A stretch of DNA of 64,000 nucleotides from JBKHYG01 sp046565595 (lineage in GTDB: Bacteria > Actinomycetota > AC-67): assembly GCA_046565595.1 (NCBI GenBank), contig JBKHYG010000100.1, forward strand, positions 1 through 64,000, read 5' to 3'. Every line of letters begins with the position of its first letter. Within the stretch, counting starts at the first letter, position 1. This document shows positions 15,487 through 24,693 of this stretch, piece by piece. The notes below the pieces were generated by a model. The model did no database searches, was not told the DNA's origin, and saw only the letters and a list, made by a program, of their open reading frames with translations. Both the position numbers and the translations under genes were made by a program.

Positions 15487-16661
15487 GCTGCCTCGATCCC
15501 GTGTCGGCCCGGCCGGACCCTCACGACCTTCCATCCTGCCGCGATCAGTCTCCCGCCGATGGTGTCGGCGGTAGCGGCGTCCCCGTCATCCACGATGATC
15601 GCCGCAGCCCAACCTTGGCGCTTGCCCAGTCCGAGCAGACCGCTCAGAGCTGTCGGGTTCAGACGAGGGGTCAGGATGGCAACCATCGCGCCTCCTCGTC
15701 CGGTCGTGGCTGCGGCGGCGACCCCTGCGTCCAGATCTCTCGCGCCTGAACGAGACACCACGGCCAGCCGCTCGATCAGTTGGTCGGTAGCCGCGCGGCC
15801 ATAGCGAACCTTGCCCGGCCTACCGTCCGAGGTGACCAGCCTGACCCCGAAGCCGTGAGAGCCGGCTCCCGAGATCACCGATGCAGCTGCCGAGACCGCC
15901 CACTCGAGGGTGTCGTTGTTCAGATGTGCGGTGTCGCGGTCGTCGAGGATGACCGTGATGCGCGGTAGAGACAGCGGCTCGTTGTCGCGGATCATCAGAG
16001 AGTCGTGTTTGGCGCTGGCTCGCCAGTGGACCTGACGAAGATCGTCGCCCTTCTGGTAGCCGCGCAGACTGTGGAACTCGGTGCCGCGTTGCGTAGAGCG
16101 TTTCGCGCCACCGCCGCTCTCCTCTGCTGGCAAGGTCGGCAGTTCCCGGATGGGCGAGAAACTCGGCAGGACGAGCACCTCCCTCGACGCTCCCACATGC
16201 CAACTCGCATCGACGACGCCTAGCCCGTCTGGTAGCCGGATGCGTACCGGGCCGAGGTCGGCGCGGCCGCGTCTCACCGCGATCGCGCGAAGGTCGATGA
16301 CCGTCGAGGTTCCTCGGATGAGGCTCGTTACGAGGGTGCTGGTCTTGCCCGCTGCGAAGGGCGCGTCGACCCCGACGATCAGTGGAGCCGTGACGCGTGT
16401 GTGCGCGCGCAGCGTTATGCGTATCGCGAGACCGCGTCCGACCTCGGGGCGTCTCGGCACGGATACCAGATCCGCTTCGAGCTCTATCCGCCTGGCCAAT
16501 AGCCGAGCTCGCCAGACAAGCACGAGGGGAAGCACGAGCGCGGCGAAAGCGACCACATACAGTTCGCTGACCCTGAGGATCATCGCGGCCGCCGAGAGGG
16601 TGACGCCAGAGCCGACCATGCCGCGTCCGCGCGTGGTCAGCTTTACGCGCGGCTTGCTCAT
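15447..16661 (-). CDS. DUF58 domain protein
   Basis: The 404-residue protein has two N-terminal hydrophobic segments (LSAAAMILRVSELYVVAFAALVLPLVLVW overall) and a C-terminal von Willebrand-A-like DUF58 domain with the signature RGTEFHSLRGYQKGDDLRQVHW (in two parts) and RASAKHDSLMIRDNE. DUF58 proteins are usual partners of MoxR ATPases and probably adaptors for metal-dependent assembly. The start is 1 bp from the MoxR stop, and the 3' end overlaps the transglutaminase gene, so the three are one operon. Confidence 0.88.
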   Translation of the reverse strand: MSKPRVKLTTRGRGMVGSGVTLSAAAMILRVSELYVVAFAALVLPLVLVWRARLLARRIELEADLVSVPRRPEVGRGLAIRITLRAHTRVTAPLIVGVDAPFAAGKTSTLVTSLIRGTSTVIDLRAIAVRRGRADLGPVRIRLPDGLGVVDASWHVGASREVLVLPSFSPIRELPTLPAEESGGGAKRSTQRGTEFHSLRGYQKGDDLRQVHWRASAKHDSLMIRDNEPLSLPRITVILDDRDTAHLNNDTLEWAVSAAASVISGAGSHGFGVRLVTSDGRPGKVRYGRAATDQLIERLAVVSRSGARDLDAGVAAAATTGRGGAMVAILTPRLNPTALSGLLGLGKRQGWAAAIIVDDGDAATADTIGGRLIAAGWKVVRVRPGRHGIEAAWKTLLERTRVRA

Positions 16662-17630
16662 CTAGGCCCCTACCGGAACCGGGACGCGACTCAAGAGGTC
16701 GTTGACCAGATCGACCGCCGAGCGCCCGGAGAACTCAGCGTCGGGCGCGAGCACCAGCCTGTGCGCCAGCACCGAGACGGCCAGCGCTTTCACATCGTCG
16801 GGGGACAGGTAATCGCGGCCTTCCGACGCGGCGCGCACGCGACCGGCTCTTACCAGAGCAAGCCCAGCTCGAGGCGATGCTCCGAGTTCCAGGTCGGCCA
16901 GATCGCGGGTCGCGCCGACGAGGGTGACGATGTACTCGTGGACCGCGGGGCTGACGAAGACGGTGCGCGCGGCTTTTGCCATCGCCAGGATCTCATCGGG
17001 ACCGCATACCTCTGCGACCTCGTCGGTCCCCTGTCCGTCAGCGTGGCGCTCCAACACCTCGATCTCTGCGGAAGGACTCGGATAGCCGAGGGTCAAGCGC
17101 ATCAGGAACCTGTCCATCTGCGCGAACGGCAGCGGATAGGTCCCTTCGTGTTCGATCGGGTTCTGCGTTGCGATGACCAGGAACGGCTGGGGCAGGTGAT
17201 GCATCTGCCCGTCGATCGTGACCGTTCTCTCTTCCATCGCTTCCAGCAGGGAAGACTGCGTCTTAGGGCTAGCCCGGTTGATCTCGTCTCCGAGCACGAT
17301 GTTGGCGAATATCGGACCCTCGTGGAACGAGAATGACTTGGACCGCTGGTCGTAGATCGAGGAACCGGTCACATCGGCAGGCAGCAGGTCGGGGGTGAAC
17401 TGGATGCGCCGATGCTCCAAGCCCATGGCTCTGGCCATCGCTTTGGCCAGCAGGGTCTTGCCGACACCGGGAACATCCTCGATCAGCAGGTGACCTTCGG
17501 CGATCAGGCAGGTCAGGGCCTGCCGGACCTCCTCATCCTTGCCGCGGATCGCGCCGTCGACGCTGTCGACGAGTTCCTCGAAGAGGGAGGGGAAGTCGGG
17601 GCGCTTCGAAGCGCGCTTGGCTACTGCCAT
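16662..17630 (-). CDS. MoxR-family AAA+ ATPase
   Basis: The 322-residue ATPase has Walker A EDVPGVGKTLLAKA, Walker B NIVLGDEINRASPK, sensor-1 IATQNPIEHEGTYPLP and the arginine-finger region FLMRLTLGYP. MoxR proteins act as chaperone-like ATPases maturing metalloproteins or envelope complexes. It is the first gene of the five-gene minus-strand operon that ends with the ECF sigma factor and its membrane partner. No promoter was recognised in 17631-17716, a gap that otherwise shows nothing. Confidence 0.92.
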   Translation of the reverse strand: MAVAKRASKRPDFPSLFEELVDSVDGAIRGKDEEVRQALTCLIAEGHLLIEDVPGVGKTLLAKAMARAMGLEHRRIQFTPDLLPADVTGSSIYDQRSKSFSFHEGPIFANIVLGDEINRASPKTQSSLLEAMEERTVTIDGQMHHLPQPFLVIATQNPIEHEGTYPLPFAQMDRFLMRLTLGYPSPSAEIEVLERHADGQGTDEVAEVCGPDEILAMAKAARTVFVSPAVHEYIVTLVGATRDLADLELGASPRAGLALVRAGRVRAASEGRDYLSPDDVKALAVSVLAHRLVLAPDAEFSGRSAVDLVNDLLSRVPVPVGA

Positions 17631-17716
17631 GCCCCGAGGCTACAGACGGGTCCGTTCCATCGCTAGGACGACGGCCGAGGAGCCTCAGAGGTTCCCAGAC
17701 GCCCCGTCCGGTGGTC

Positions 17717-18877
17717 TTACAGGCGTTCGATGATCATGGCCATGCCCTGGCCGCCGCCGACGCACATGGTCTCTAGGCCGAAACGCTTGTCGTTCTCGCG
17801 CAGGCCGTTGATCAGCGTTCCCATGATGCGGGCACCGGTCATGCCATAGGGGTGCCCGAGCGCGATTGCCCCGCCGTTGGGGTTGACGCGCGCGTCGAAG
17901 GGATCGACACCGACCTCTCGGAACGACGCGATCACCTGAGCGGCGAAGGCTTCGTTCAGCTCGAACTGGTCGATGTCGTCGGTGGTCATGTTCGCCTGCT
18001 TCAGCACCTTGCGGATCGCTTCGATCGGTCCGACGCCCATGATCTCGGGGTCGAGACCGGTCACCGACGATGCGACGATGCGTGCGAGGGGAGTGATGTT
18101 CAGCTGCTTGGCGCGCTCCTCACTCATCACCACGACTGCGGCTGCTCCATCGTTCAACGGGCACGCGTTCCCGGCGGTGATCTTGTCGCCGAACACGGGC
18201 TTCAACTCGGCGAGCTTCTCGAGCGTCGTACCGGCACGAGGACCGTCATCCTTGCTGACGGTCGTGCCGTCGGCCTTGGTGTACGGACTGATCTCCCAGT
18301 CGAAGAATCCGCGTTCTTGAGCAGCGACCGCGTTGTCCTGGCTGCGCTTTCCGAAGCGGTCCATGTCTTCGCGACTCACATTGAAACGCTCGGCCACATT
18401 CGCCGCCGTGATGCCCATCGGCATGTAGAAGCGGGTGAAGTCGGTTCCGCCCTGACCCGGGTGGAATGCGCTGAAGTCACCCTCGGTCGCGCCGCGAGGT
18501 ACCTGCGGAACACGGCTGATCGACTCGATGCCAGCCGCGACATACACATCACCTTCGCCGGCCTTGATCGCGTGGAAGGCCATACGGATGGTCTGCAGGC
18601 TCGAGGCGCAGAACCGGTTGACGGTCGTGCCCGGAACCTCGGGCATGCCTGCCAGGTCTGCGACACGACGGCCGAGGTTCATGCCTTGCTCTTCCTCGGG
18701 GAAGCCGCAACCGACCATCACATCTTCGACCTCGTTCGGATCGAGGTTCGGGACCTTCGCCAGGGCTTGCTTGATCGCGAAACCGCCCAGGTCGTCAGGT
18801 CGGACATCGATCAGCGATCCCTTCCCTGCGCGGCCGATCGGGGTGCGCGCGGTCGAGACGATGACTGCCTCAGGCAT
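17717..18877 (-). CDS. Thiolase (acetyl-CoA acyltransferase)
   Basis: From the ATG at 18877, preceded by a consensus AGGAGG, the enzyme has 386 residues. It carries the nucleophile Cys90 in VNRFCASSLQ, the ELNEAFAAQ block, His in GHPYGMTGAR and the second Cys in CVGGGQGMA. It thiolytically cleaves 3-oxoacyl-CoA, or runs in reverse. The family resemblance is to FadA/FadI-type beta-oxidation thiolases. It is monocistronic here, with no hydratase/dehydrogenase partner in the window. The 191-bp gap to the next gene shows no clear element. Confidence 0.93.
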   Translation of the reverse strand: MPEAVIVSTARTPIGRAGKGSLIDVRPDDLGGFAIKQALAKVPNLDPNEVEDVMVGCGFPEEEQGMNLGRRVADLAGMPEVPGTTVNRFCASSLQTIRMAFHAIKAGEGDVYVAAGIESISRVPQVPRGATEGDFSAFHPGQGGTDFTRFYMPMGITAANVAERFNVSREDMDRFGKRSQDNAVAAQERGFFDWEISPYTKADGTTVSKDDGPRAGTTLEKLAELKPVFGDKITAGNACPLNDGAAAVVVMSEERAKQLNITPLARIVASSVTGLDPEIMGVGPIEAIRKVLKQANMTTDDIDQFELNEAFAAQVIASFREVGVDPFDARVNPNGGAIALGHPYGMTGARIMGTLINGLRENDKRFGLETMCVGGGQGMAMIIERL

Positions 18878-19068
18878 TGGTCCTCCTCGGTTCATGCCGG
18901 TCAGGATGCCCCAACCGGAAGCTTTCAGGCCTCTATGTAACCCTGGAACGCCTCCCAGGGCGAATCAAGCCCTGCCGGCTGACTAGGGCGACATCCCCGG
19001 AGCGCAACCATCTGACGGCCAAATGCGTCTACTGAGGAAGTACGGGTACATCCGAGGCAGGAGGAGCG

Positions 19069-19743
19069 ATGGCGACAGTAAATGGGAGAACTCTGCTGGG
19101 CCTCATGATGAGCCTAGCCCTCGTAGGGACCGGCCAGCCGCCTGCTTGGGCGGGACACAACTTCCTCGGCACTCATGCCCACACTCGGCAGCCGAACGAG
19201 GTCTGGGTCGGCATGAACATGGCAGCTAGAGCGGGCCAAGTGGAGGCGGCCATCAACCGGTGGAGCTCGTCGGCATCCCCCTACCATGCGCTTCGCTACA
19301 TGGGGATTGGCACTTCCGCAGCCACGATCAAGCCCGGACACATCGATTGGGCCAACCTTGGATGTGGCGCGGGGGATTGCCCCTGCGGCGTTAACTTCAG
19401 CTTCAACGATGGTCACGCCTCGATCTATAACATCACCTACATGAATGCCGACCTCCCCGGCTGGTACCTGGGCTCGGGAATCCCCGCCCCCGATCAACTC
19501 GATTTCTCCAGTTGCGTTACTCACGAACTAGGGCATTGGATCAGGCTAGGTGACCTCTACTCACCTGATCCGGGTTGCGCCAATCCTGTAGATCTGGCCA
19601 CGATGTGCGGACTTCTACCTCGCGGAGCGACCCAGCAGCGAACGCCTAACTCAGAGGACGCCTCATCCGCGGCATTCGAACGAGAGCTCTGCAAATTCGA
19701 GCAGGGCGTATGTAGCCCCGTGCCAACAAGGAGGAGCCCATGA
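19069..19743 (+). CDS. Secreted putative metalloprotease with HELGHWIRLGD motif
   Basis: The 224-residue protein has a signal peptide (LLGLMMSLALVGTGQPPAWA) and a start following AGGAGGAGCG. Its metal site reads H152-E-L-G-H156 with Asp162 in the position of the third ligand. This is the metzincin spacing HExxHxxxxxD, as in snapalysin, but the usual Gly at position 8 is Arg. The mature region has Cys-rich loops (GCGAGDCPCG, SSCVTHE, DPGCANP, TMCG). It is probably an extracellular zinc protease or a relative. Its stop overlaps the next gene (ATGA). Confidence 0.68.
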   Translation: MATVNGRTLLGLMMSLALVGTGQPPAWAGHNFLGTHAHTRQPNEVWVGMNMAARAGQVEAAINRWSSSASPYHALRYMGIGTSAATIKPGHIDWANLGCGAGDCPCGVNFSFNDGHASIYNITYMNADLPGWYLGSGIPAPDQLDFSSCVTHELGHWIRLGDLYSPDPGCANPVDLATMCGLLPRGATQQRTPNSEDASSAAFERELCKFEQGVCSPVPTRRSP

Positions 19744-20096
19744 GGCCATCCAAGATCGCGCTCGCAACGATCGGAACTCTCCTCGCTGTCGGCGGCGCAC
19801 TAGTGACCTCGGCGATGGCCGACAAGCCTCCGCGGGCGTGCTTTATGACCCTGAACCGCGATGGTGCCGGACCAGGATCCGCGACCCCCGAGCGCCAGTT
19901 AGAAGCCGCCGGATACGGACCTGGTCGATTGATCGAGGAGAGTCGCGAACCCGATCTGATCCGTTACCGCGATCCAGCGGATGACTCTCGCTACGAAGTC
20001 GTTCGTACACCATTGGGCTGGTGGCTGTCCGAGATCACTCGCCCGGTGAGTTGTTCAGATCCGATGACCCCCGAACTCCAAGAGATCGCTGGCTAG
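19740..20096 (+). CDS. Small secreted protein of unknown function
   Basis: The 118-residue protein has a signal peptide (IALATIGTLLAVGGALVTSAMA) and a mature domain of about 90 residues with two cysteines (RACFMT and VSCSDP). I recognise no family. Its ATG overlaps the stop of the putative metalloprotease, so the two are co-translated; it could be an inhibitor, chaperone or partner of that protease. Its TAG stop shares the palindromic CTAG at 20093-20096 with the stop of the convergent ceramidase-like gene. Confidence 0.6.
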   Translation: MRPSKIALATIGTLLAVGGALVTSAMADKPPRACFMTLNRDGAGPGSATPERQLEAAGYGPGRLIEESREPDLIRYRDPADDSRYEVVRTPLGWWLSEITRPVSCSDPMTPELQEIAG

Positions 20097-21946
20097 GGCA
20101 GCGGATCGATGCCGTAAGGGTTGGTGTGGGTGTTCTCGTAGGAGCACGCCGCGTTCTCGGGATCGTTCATGTCCCACGGGTCACGGCCGGCGAGTTCCTT
20201 ACCGACACACGCAACCCACGGAGCGAAGACGCTCGAGACGCTAACGGTCTCCTCGTAGTGGCCCTCGCCGCAGGTGGTCTCGTTCTTGACCTCTAAACCG
20301 CCCAAGGGGACCACTCCGCGTCCATCCTCCGCGGCCCCTACCGAGGTGATACGGAAGTCGTACCCCGGGATGATGTAGCCCAGTTCGTCCTGGCCGAGGC
20401 CCAGGATGAATTGGATCGGTTGCTCGTACTGGTCACCGATCACGGGCTCGTAGGGACGGCCGGTGTCTGCTGCTGGGCACTCCGGGCGTCCGTATCCGCC
20501 GATGACGAGTTCGGGTGCGATCTCGCCAGGTACGGTCAGGAACAGAGCCGCGCCGATATCCACCCTCACCATCTCAGTCTGGATCTGAGGTCCGTAGTTC
20601 CCGGTATAGATGCCGTCTCGATGATCGGCACCGCTGCCCCAACTCTCACCGGCCACATAAGTTGGGATGTCGAAGATGCCGCGCACATTCAGAGCACGGA
20701 GCACATTGTTGTCCATGTCCAGGAAGAACTGGCGACGGTCAACATCAAGCTCGTCGATGCCGACCGGGTTGACGCCCGCGAGGGCCTCGAGAGCGCTCTC
20801 GGCTACATAGCGACCGAGCTGGTAGGTGCGTTCCCAGGTCTTGTCAGGCATGGCCTCACCGGTGACCGGGTCCGGAACGAACTCGCGAAGCGGTGTCTGC
20901 AGGCCGCCGACCATCCCGGAGAAATAGATCGCGGGGGCCCCAGTCTCCTCTTCGAGGGCGAGGCGAGTGCCATGCGGAAAGTCACTAGAGATGTACGGGT
21001 TGTCAGAGCCCTGCGCCTCGGGATGGTTGTTCCAATTCACGATGGTCCCGATCGTGGAGCCGTCTGAGACACGCACGAACTGGGCGGTCGGAACACGAGG
21101 ATCCTTCACGCTCGGAGGCCGTGAGTCACGGATGGCCATGGGCTGCTCGCCGGTCGCGAGTTTCACTTCTGCGGCTTCACGGCTGGTCCAAGCCTCGTAG
21201 ACAGCATCGATGATCTGGGAACGGATGAACGCTTGGTAGGCGGGGAACTTGCCGTCGGTGTTCAGGAAGAGCTGACCCCAGTAGCCCATCGTGTCGACAC
21301 CCTCATGGGTGTGAGTCGAACTGACGACGAGTTCGTCGATGGGCATTTCGGGGTAGCGCTTCTTCATCTCGTCGCGCGCACGCCGCACCTCGATGTTGAA
21401 CAGCCCGACCACATCGAGCGAGACCATCGCAACGCTGTCATCACCGAGTTCCATGACGACCGCACGAGCCCATGTGTCATCGGCGACACCGAGGGTGCAG
21501 GTGCTTCCGAAACCGGCGTTGGCCCATAGCCCGTCGAACTTGCCGAGCGAACTCGGGTCGCCAACGATGGTGACACCGCGGACCTCGCGGATGCCGGTCA
21601 TGAGGCCGTCGCCGGTGTGATTCCACGCCTGGTCGATGTGGGGTTCGACCATCTCGCCGCGCGGAGGGTCGCCATCTAGGACCGGTTCCACATTCCGGTT
21701 GGTCGCACCGCCGTAGCAACCATCTCCATCCAGGTCCTCGAAGGGCTCGCCCCAGATGCCGGTGGTCGGCTGCGGCGTGAAGTAGTCGGCCCATTCCGCC
21801 GGCGGTTCGCCCTGTGGCGTGATCGCGCGGACGCCGAAACCAACTCGGAAGGTCGGGTCGTCGGCCTGGCTCGCGGTGAATGCTCCGACCGCGGTCAGCA
21901 GCATCGCGAACAGTAAGACGCGTGTAGTCGGTCGGATGTTCGGCAT
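20093..21946 (-). CDS. Secreted neutral ceramidase-like hydrolase
   Basis: The 617-residue protein has a signal peptide (VLLFAMLLTAVGAFTASQA) and an alkaline/neutral ceramidase-type N-terminal domain: FRVGFGVRAITPQG, VAMVSLDVVGL, the metal-site VSSTHTHEGVDTMG, and IVNWNNHPEAQGSDN. The His pair and NHP are the zinc ligands known in this family. The C-terminal half (GEIAPELVIGGYG, GLGQDELGYIIPGYD) follows the family. The substrate could be ceramide or another amide lipid; the actual activity is unknown. It is convergent with the small secreted protein, the two stops sharing one CTAG. Confidence 0.8.
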   Translation of the reverse strand: MPNIRPTTRVLLFAMLLTAVGAFTASQADDPTFRVGFGVRAITPQGEPPAEWADYFTPQPTTGIWGEPFEDLDGDGCYGGATNRNVEPVLDGDPPRGEMVEPHIDQAWNHTGDGLMTGIREVRGVTIVGDPSSLGKFDGLWANAGFGSTCTLGVADDTWARAVVMELGDDSVAMVSLDVVGLFNIEVRRARDEMKKRYPEMPIDELVVSSTHTHEGVDTMGYWGQLFLNTDGKFPAYQAFIRSQIIDAVYEAWTSREAAEVKLATGEQPMAIRDSRPPSVKDPRVPTAQFVRVSDGSTIGTIVNWNNHPEAQGSDNPYISSDFPHGTRLALEEETGAPAIYFSGMVGGLQTPLREFVPDPVTGEAMPDKTWERTYQLGRYVAESALEALAGVNPVGIDELDVDRRQFFLDMDNNVLRALNVRGIFDIPTYVAGESWGSGADHRDGIYTGNYGPQIQTEMVRVDIGAALFLTVPGEIAPELVIGGYGRPECPAADTGRPYEPVIGDQYEQPIQFILGLGQDELGYIIPGYDFRITSVGAAEDGRGVVPLGGLEVKNETTCGEGHYEETVSVSSVFAPWVACVGKELAGRDPWDMNDPENAACSYENTHTNPYGIDPLP

Positions 21947-22009
21947 GGACTGGCTCCTTCGTGGTGCTTAACCAAGGGTTCTCCACTCGGTGGGCAGTCC
22001 CCTGCCGGG

Positions 22010-23326
22010 TCAGGCCATGCGTTCCAGGAAGCCGATCTGTGCCGTCAGGGCCCGCTCTAGTTCCGCCAGGTCGATGCTCTCGTTGGTCGAGTGGAGTCGA
22101 GCCTGCGGGTCGACGCAGCCGGTCAACAGCAAGGACGCATCGGGGAATGTCTCTGCGAAGGCCGCGACGAACGGGATCGAGCCGCCCATCCCGATGTCGA
22201 CCGGATCGGTACCCCATGCCGCTCGCATCGCGTCATGCATGGCCTTGGCTGCGGGTGTAGTCGTATCCACCGTGAAGGAACCGCCCGCAGCACCACGCTT
22301 CACGCTGACCTTCGCACCCCACGGCGTATGCGCTTCGAGGTGCTTCACGAGTTCGTCCAGGGCTCGCGTCGCGTCGTCGCCAGGTGCGATCCGCATCGAA
22401 ACCTTCGCACGCGCGACGGGAACCAACTGGTTGATCGCGTCCGCGACGCTAGGCGCATCGATGCCGATGATGCTTACGGCCGGCCTGGTCCACATACGCT
22501 CGGTCAGGCTGCCGCTGCCGATCATCTGCACGCCTTCCAGTACGCCCGCTTCCGCTCGCAGCCGTTGCTCGTCCATGTCGACCGGGCTTGGTTTCCCGAT
22601 GACACGGTCTCCGACGGTCGGGTTGCCGCTCTCGTCGTGCAGCGTCGCGAGCAGCCGACAGAGGACCGTCAACGCGTCGGGGATGGCGCCGCCATACACG
22701 CCAGAGTGAAGCGCATGATCGAGGGTGCGTACCTCGACGACCGCATCGACGAGACCGCGGAGACTCGTGGTCAGGCTTGGCGTTCCAAGCGCCCAGTTGC
22801 CAGAGTCGGCGAGAACACAGGCGTCGGCTCGTAGTTCGTCCGCGTACGCCTCGAGGAAACGAGGCAGGTTCTCGCTGCCAGTCTCCTCCTCGCCCTCGAC
22901 CAAGATCCGAACGCCGACCGGAGGCTTCGAGTCGTAGGCGGAGATCGTCGCCCAGTGCGCGATGGCCCCCCATTTGTCGTCGACGGTTCCGCGGCCGTAG
23001 AGCCGCCCGTTCCGTTCGGTCGGCTCGAAGGGATCGGACTCCCATTCCTCGAGCGGTCCCGGCGGTTGCACATCGTGGTGCGCGTACAGGAGCACCGTCG
23101 GGGCACCCTCGGGAGCGGGGACAGAAGCAAGCACGGCAGGATGTGCTCCATCGATCTCCAGCAGGCGGCTGTCCATGCCCGCAGATGCGTAGAGGTCGCG
23201 CAGGTAGTTGGCGCTCGCCCGCACATCCTCTGCGCGGCCTGGATCTGCACTGACCGACGGGATCTTGACGAGAGCCTCCAGGTGCGCGCGCACCTCGGGC
23301 ATCAGGTCTGCAGCATCTCTAGGCAT
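22010..23326 (-). CDS. M20-family metallopeptidase (dipeptidase-like)
   Basis: The 438-residue enzyme shows the M20 di-zinc sites: LLYAHHDVQPPG, LYGRGTVDDKWG, the catalytic EGEEETGSEN, DSGNWA and a late LHSTNES. It includes the dimerisation insert typical of the family. There is no signal peptide, so it is cytosolic. It probably hydrolyses di- or small peptides (PepV/CNDP-like) rather than acyl-amino acids; this is inferred from length and GRG-DDKG motif. The gap 21947-22009 separates it from the ceramidase-like gene. Confidence 0.9.
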   Translation of the reverse strand: MPRDAADLMPEVRAHLEALVKIPSVSADPGRAEDVRASANYLRDLYASAGMDSRLLEIDGAHPAVLASVPAPEGAPTVLLYAHHDVQPPGPLEEWESDPFEPTERNGRLYGRGTVDDKWGAIAHWATISAYDSKPPVGVRILVEGEEETGSENLPRFLEAYADELRADACVLADSGNWALGTPSLTTSLRGLVDAVVEVRTLDHALHSGVYGGAIPDALTVLCRLLATLHDESGNPTVGDRVIGKPSPVDMDEQRLRAEAGVLEGVQMIGSGSLTERMWTRPAVSIIGIDAPSVADAINQLVPVARAKVSMRIAPGDDATRALDELVKHLEAHTPWGAKVSVKRGAAGGSFTVDTTTPAAKAMHDAMRAAWGTDPVDIGMGGSIPFVAAFAETFPDASLLLTGCVDPQARLHSTNESIDLAELERALTAQIGFLERMA

Positions 23327-23396
23327 GCTCGCGAGCCTAGGCCGGCGTACGAGACCGACGCTGGCCAGATGCCAGACGACTAACCTGAGAGGCTGC

Positions 23397-23469
23397 GGGC
23401 CCGTAGCTCAATCGGCAGAGCAGCGGACTTTTAATCCGACGGTTGGGGGTTCGATTCCCTCCGGGCCTA
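23397..23469 (+). tRNA. tRNA-Lys (TTT anticodon)
   Basis: The acceptor GGGCCCG pairs with CGGGCCT (one G-U). The D-arm TAGCTCAATCGGCAGAGC, anticodon loop CTTTTAA and T-arm GGGGGTTCGATTCCCTC are complete. CCA is not encoded. TAACCT at 23381-23386 could be a -10 element. The last three bases double as the stop codon of the opposing zinc-ribbon gene. Confidence 0.95.
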
Positions 23470-23658
23470 CTCCCACCACTCTTGGGGAAGTTTCCCTTCG
23501 ATCGCGCGGATGTTGCTGCGTACGCAGCTCGGGCAAGTGAAGACCGTGCGGCCGTCCTCGAACGAGAACGACCAGCCGTCTGGCATCCCGCCAGGGGCAC
23601 ATTCGGCGCTCAATCCACAGCGCCCGCAATACTTGGTCTCGCGCTCTTGGTCCGCCAT
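23467..23658 (-). CDS. Small zinc-ribbon protein
   Basis: The 63-residue protein has two CxxC knuckles, YCGRCG near the start and FTCPSCVRSN, separated by an aromatic hairpin (DGWSFSFEDGRTVF). This is a four-Cys zinc-ribbon layout. A helical C-terminus (IRAIEGKLPQEWWE) follows. Such short ribbon proteins are common in actinobacteria and have no assigned function. It is divergent from the SDR gene (34 bp apart). Its TAG stop is the complement of the last three bases of tRNA-Lys, so its transcription runs antisense into the tRNA. Confidence 0.75.
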   Translation of the reverse strand: MADQERETKYCGRCGLSAECAPGGMPDGWSFSFEDGRTVFTCPSCVRSNIRAIEGKLPQEWWE

Positions 23659-23692
23659 GCGCCACAGTCTCGCAGACGCGTACCCTCAAGGC

Positions 23693-24652
23693 ATGCGGCT
23701 ACTGATACTCGGAGGAACCGGATTCCTCGGTTACCACACGACACGCAGCGCACTCGACGCTGGGCATGAGGTTTCCCTGTTCAACCGAGGCAAGTCGCGC
23801 CCCGATGAGTTCGGTGAGGTCGAACGGCTCATCGGAGATCGGGTCGCCGGAGACATAGCAGCGCTCGAAGCCGTGGACGGGCTCGACGCTGTGATCGATT
23901 GCACCGGCTACCTGCCTTCGCAGGTGAAGGCTTCCGCGCAACTGCTGCGCGCGCGCTCCCGCCGGTACCTGTTCGTATCGACCATCTCGGTCTATGACAT
24001 GGGATCGGCCGAGGTTCCGATCACCGAGGATGCCCCGCTCGCGCAGATGCCTGATGGTGTCGACGAGTCGAAGGTGTCTCCGGAGACCTACGGGCCTCTC
24101 AAGGTTCGATGCGAACAGGAGGCTCGAGACGCTTTCGGCAACGACGCGGTGATCGTTCGCCCGGGGCTGATCGTTGGCCCTCACGATCCGACCGACCGCT
24201 TCACCTACTGGGTGCGGCGAGGACGCGACGGAGGGAAGATCCTCGCGCCGGGTTCTCCGCAGGATCGCGTGCAGGTGATCGACGGCCGCGACCTGGGCGC
24301 GTGGATGGTCGACCTCGCACTGGGGGAGATCTCGGGGGTATTCAATGGAGTTGCTCCGCCCGAAACCTTCGGCACGATGCTCGAGGCGTGCGTGGTCGCA
24401 CCCGATGCCGAGGTGCGATGGATCCCCAGCGAAGTCCTGATCGAAGCCGGAGTCGAGCCATGGCAGGATCTGCCGCTCTGGGTCGGAGATGCTGAACTGT
24501 TCGTGAGCGATGCTCGGGCATCGGCCGCTGGCCTCGTGACCCGGCCGCTACGGGAGACGATCGCGGATACCCGCGAGTGGGATGAGCAACGCGGCCTGCC
24601 AGAACTCAAGGCTGGCATCTCGCGGGAGCGCGAGGCGGAACTACTTTCCTGA
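23693..24652 (+). CDS. NAD(P)-dependent epimerase/dehydratase (SDR family)
   Basis: From the ATG at 23693 the product has 319 residues. It starts with a Rossmann nucleotide-binding motif (LLILGGTGFLGYHTTRSAL) and continues with DAVIDCTGYLPSQV, LFVSTISVYD and YGPLKVRCEQ, where Tyr and Lys form the SDR catalytic pair (YxxxK). The C-terminal half resembles atypical extended SDRs of the isoflavone-reductase/mRNA-binding type. The substrate is unknown. It is read divergently from the zinc-ribbon gene; I excluded upstream in-frame codons because they overlap that gene. Confidence 0.85.
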   Translation: MRLLILGGTGFLGYHTTRSALDAGHEVSLFNRGKSRPDEFGEVERLIGDRVAGDIAALEAVDGLDAVIDCTGYLPSQVKASAQLLRARSRRYLFVSTISVYDMGSAEVPITEDAPLAQMPDGVDESKVSPETYGPLKVRCEQEARDAFGNDAVIVRPGLIVGPHDPTDRFTYWVRRGRDGGKILAPGSPQDRVQVIDGRDLGAWMVDLALGEISGVFNGVAPPETFGTMLEACVVAPDAEVRWIPSEVLIEAGVEPWQDLPLWVGDAELFVSDARASAAGLVTRPLRETIADTREWDEQRGLPELKAGISREREAELLS

Positions 24653-24693
24653 GCCGACCAGGATTACCCGAGGCTCGCGGCGAATCGTGGCAT

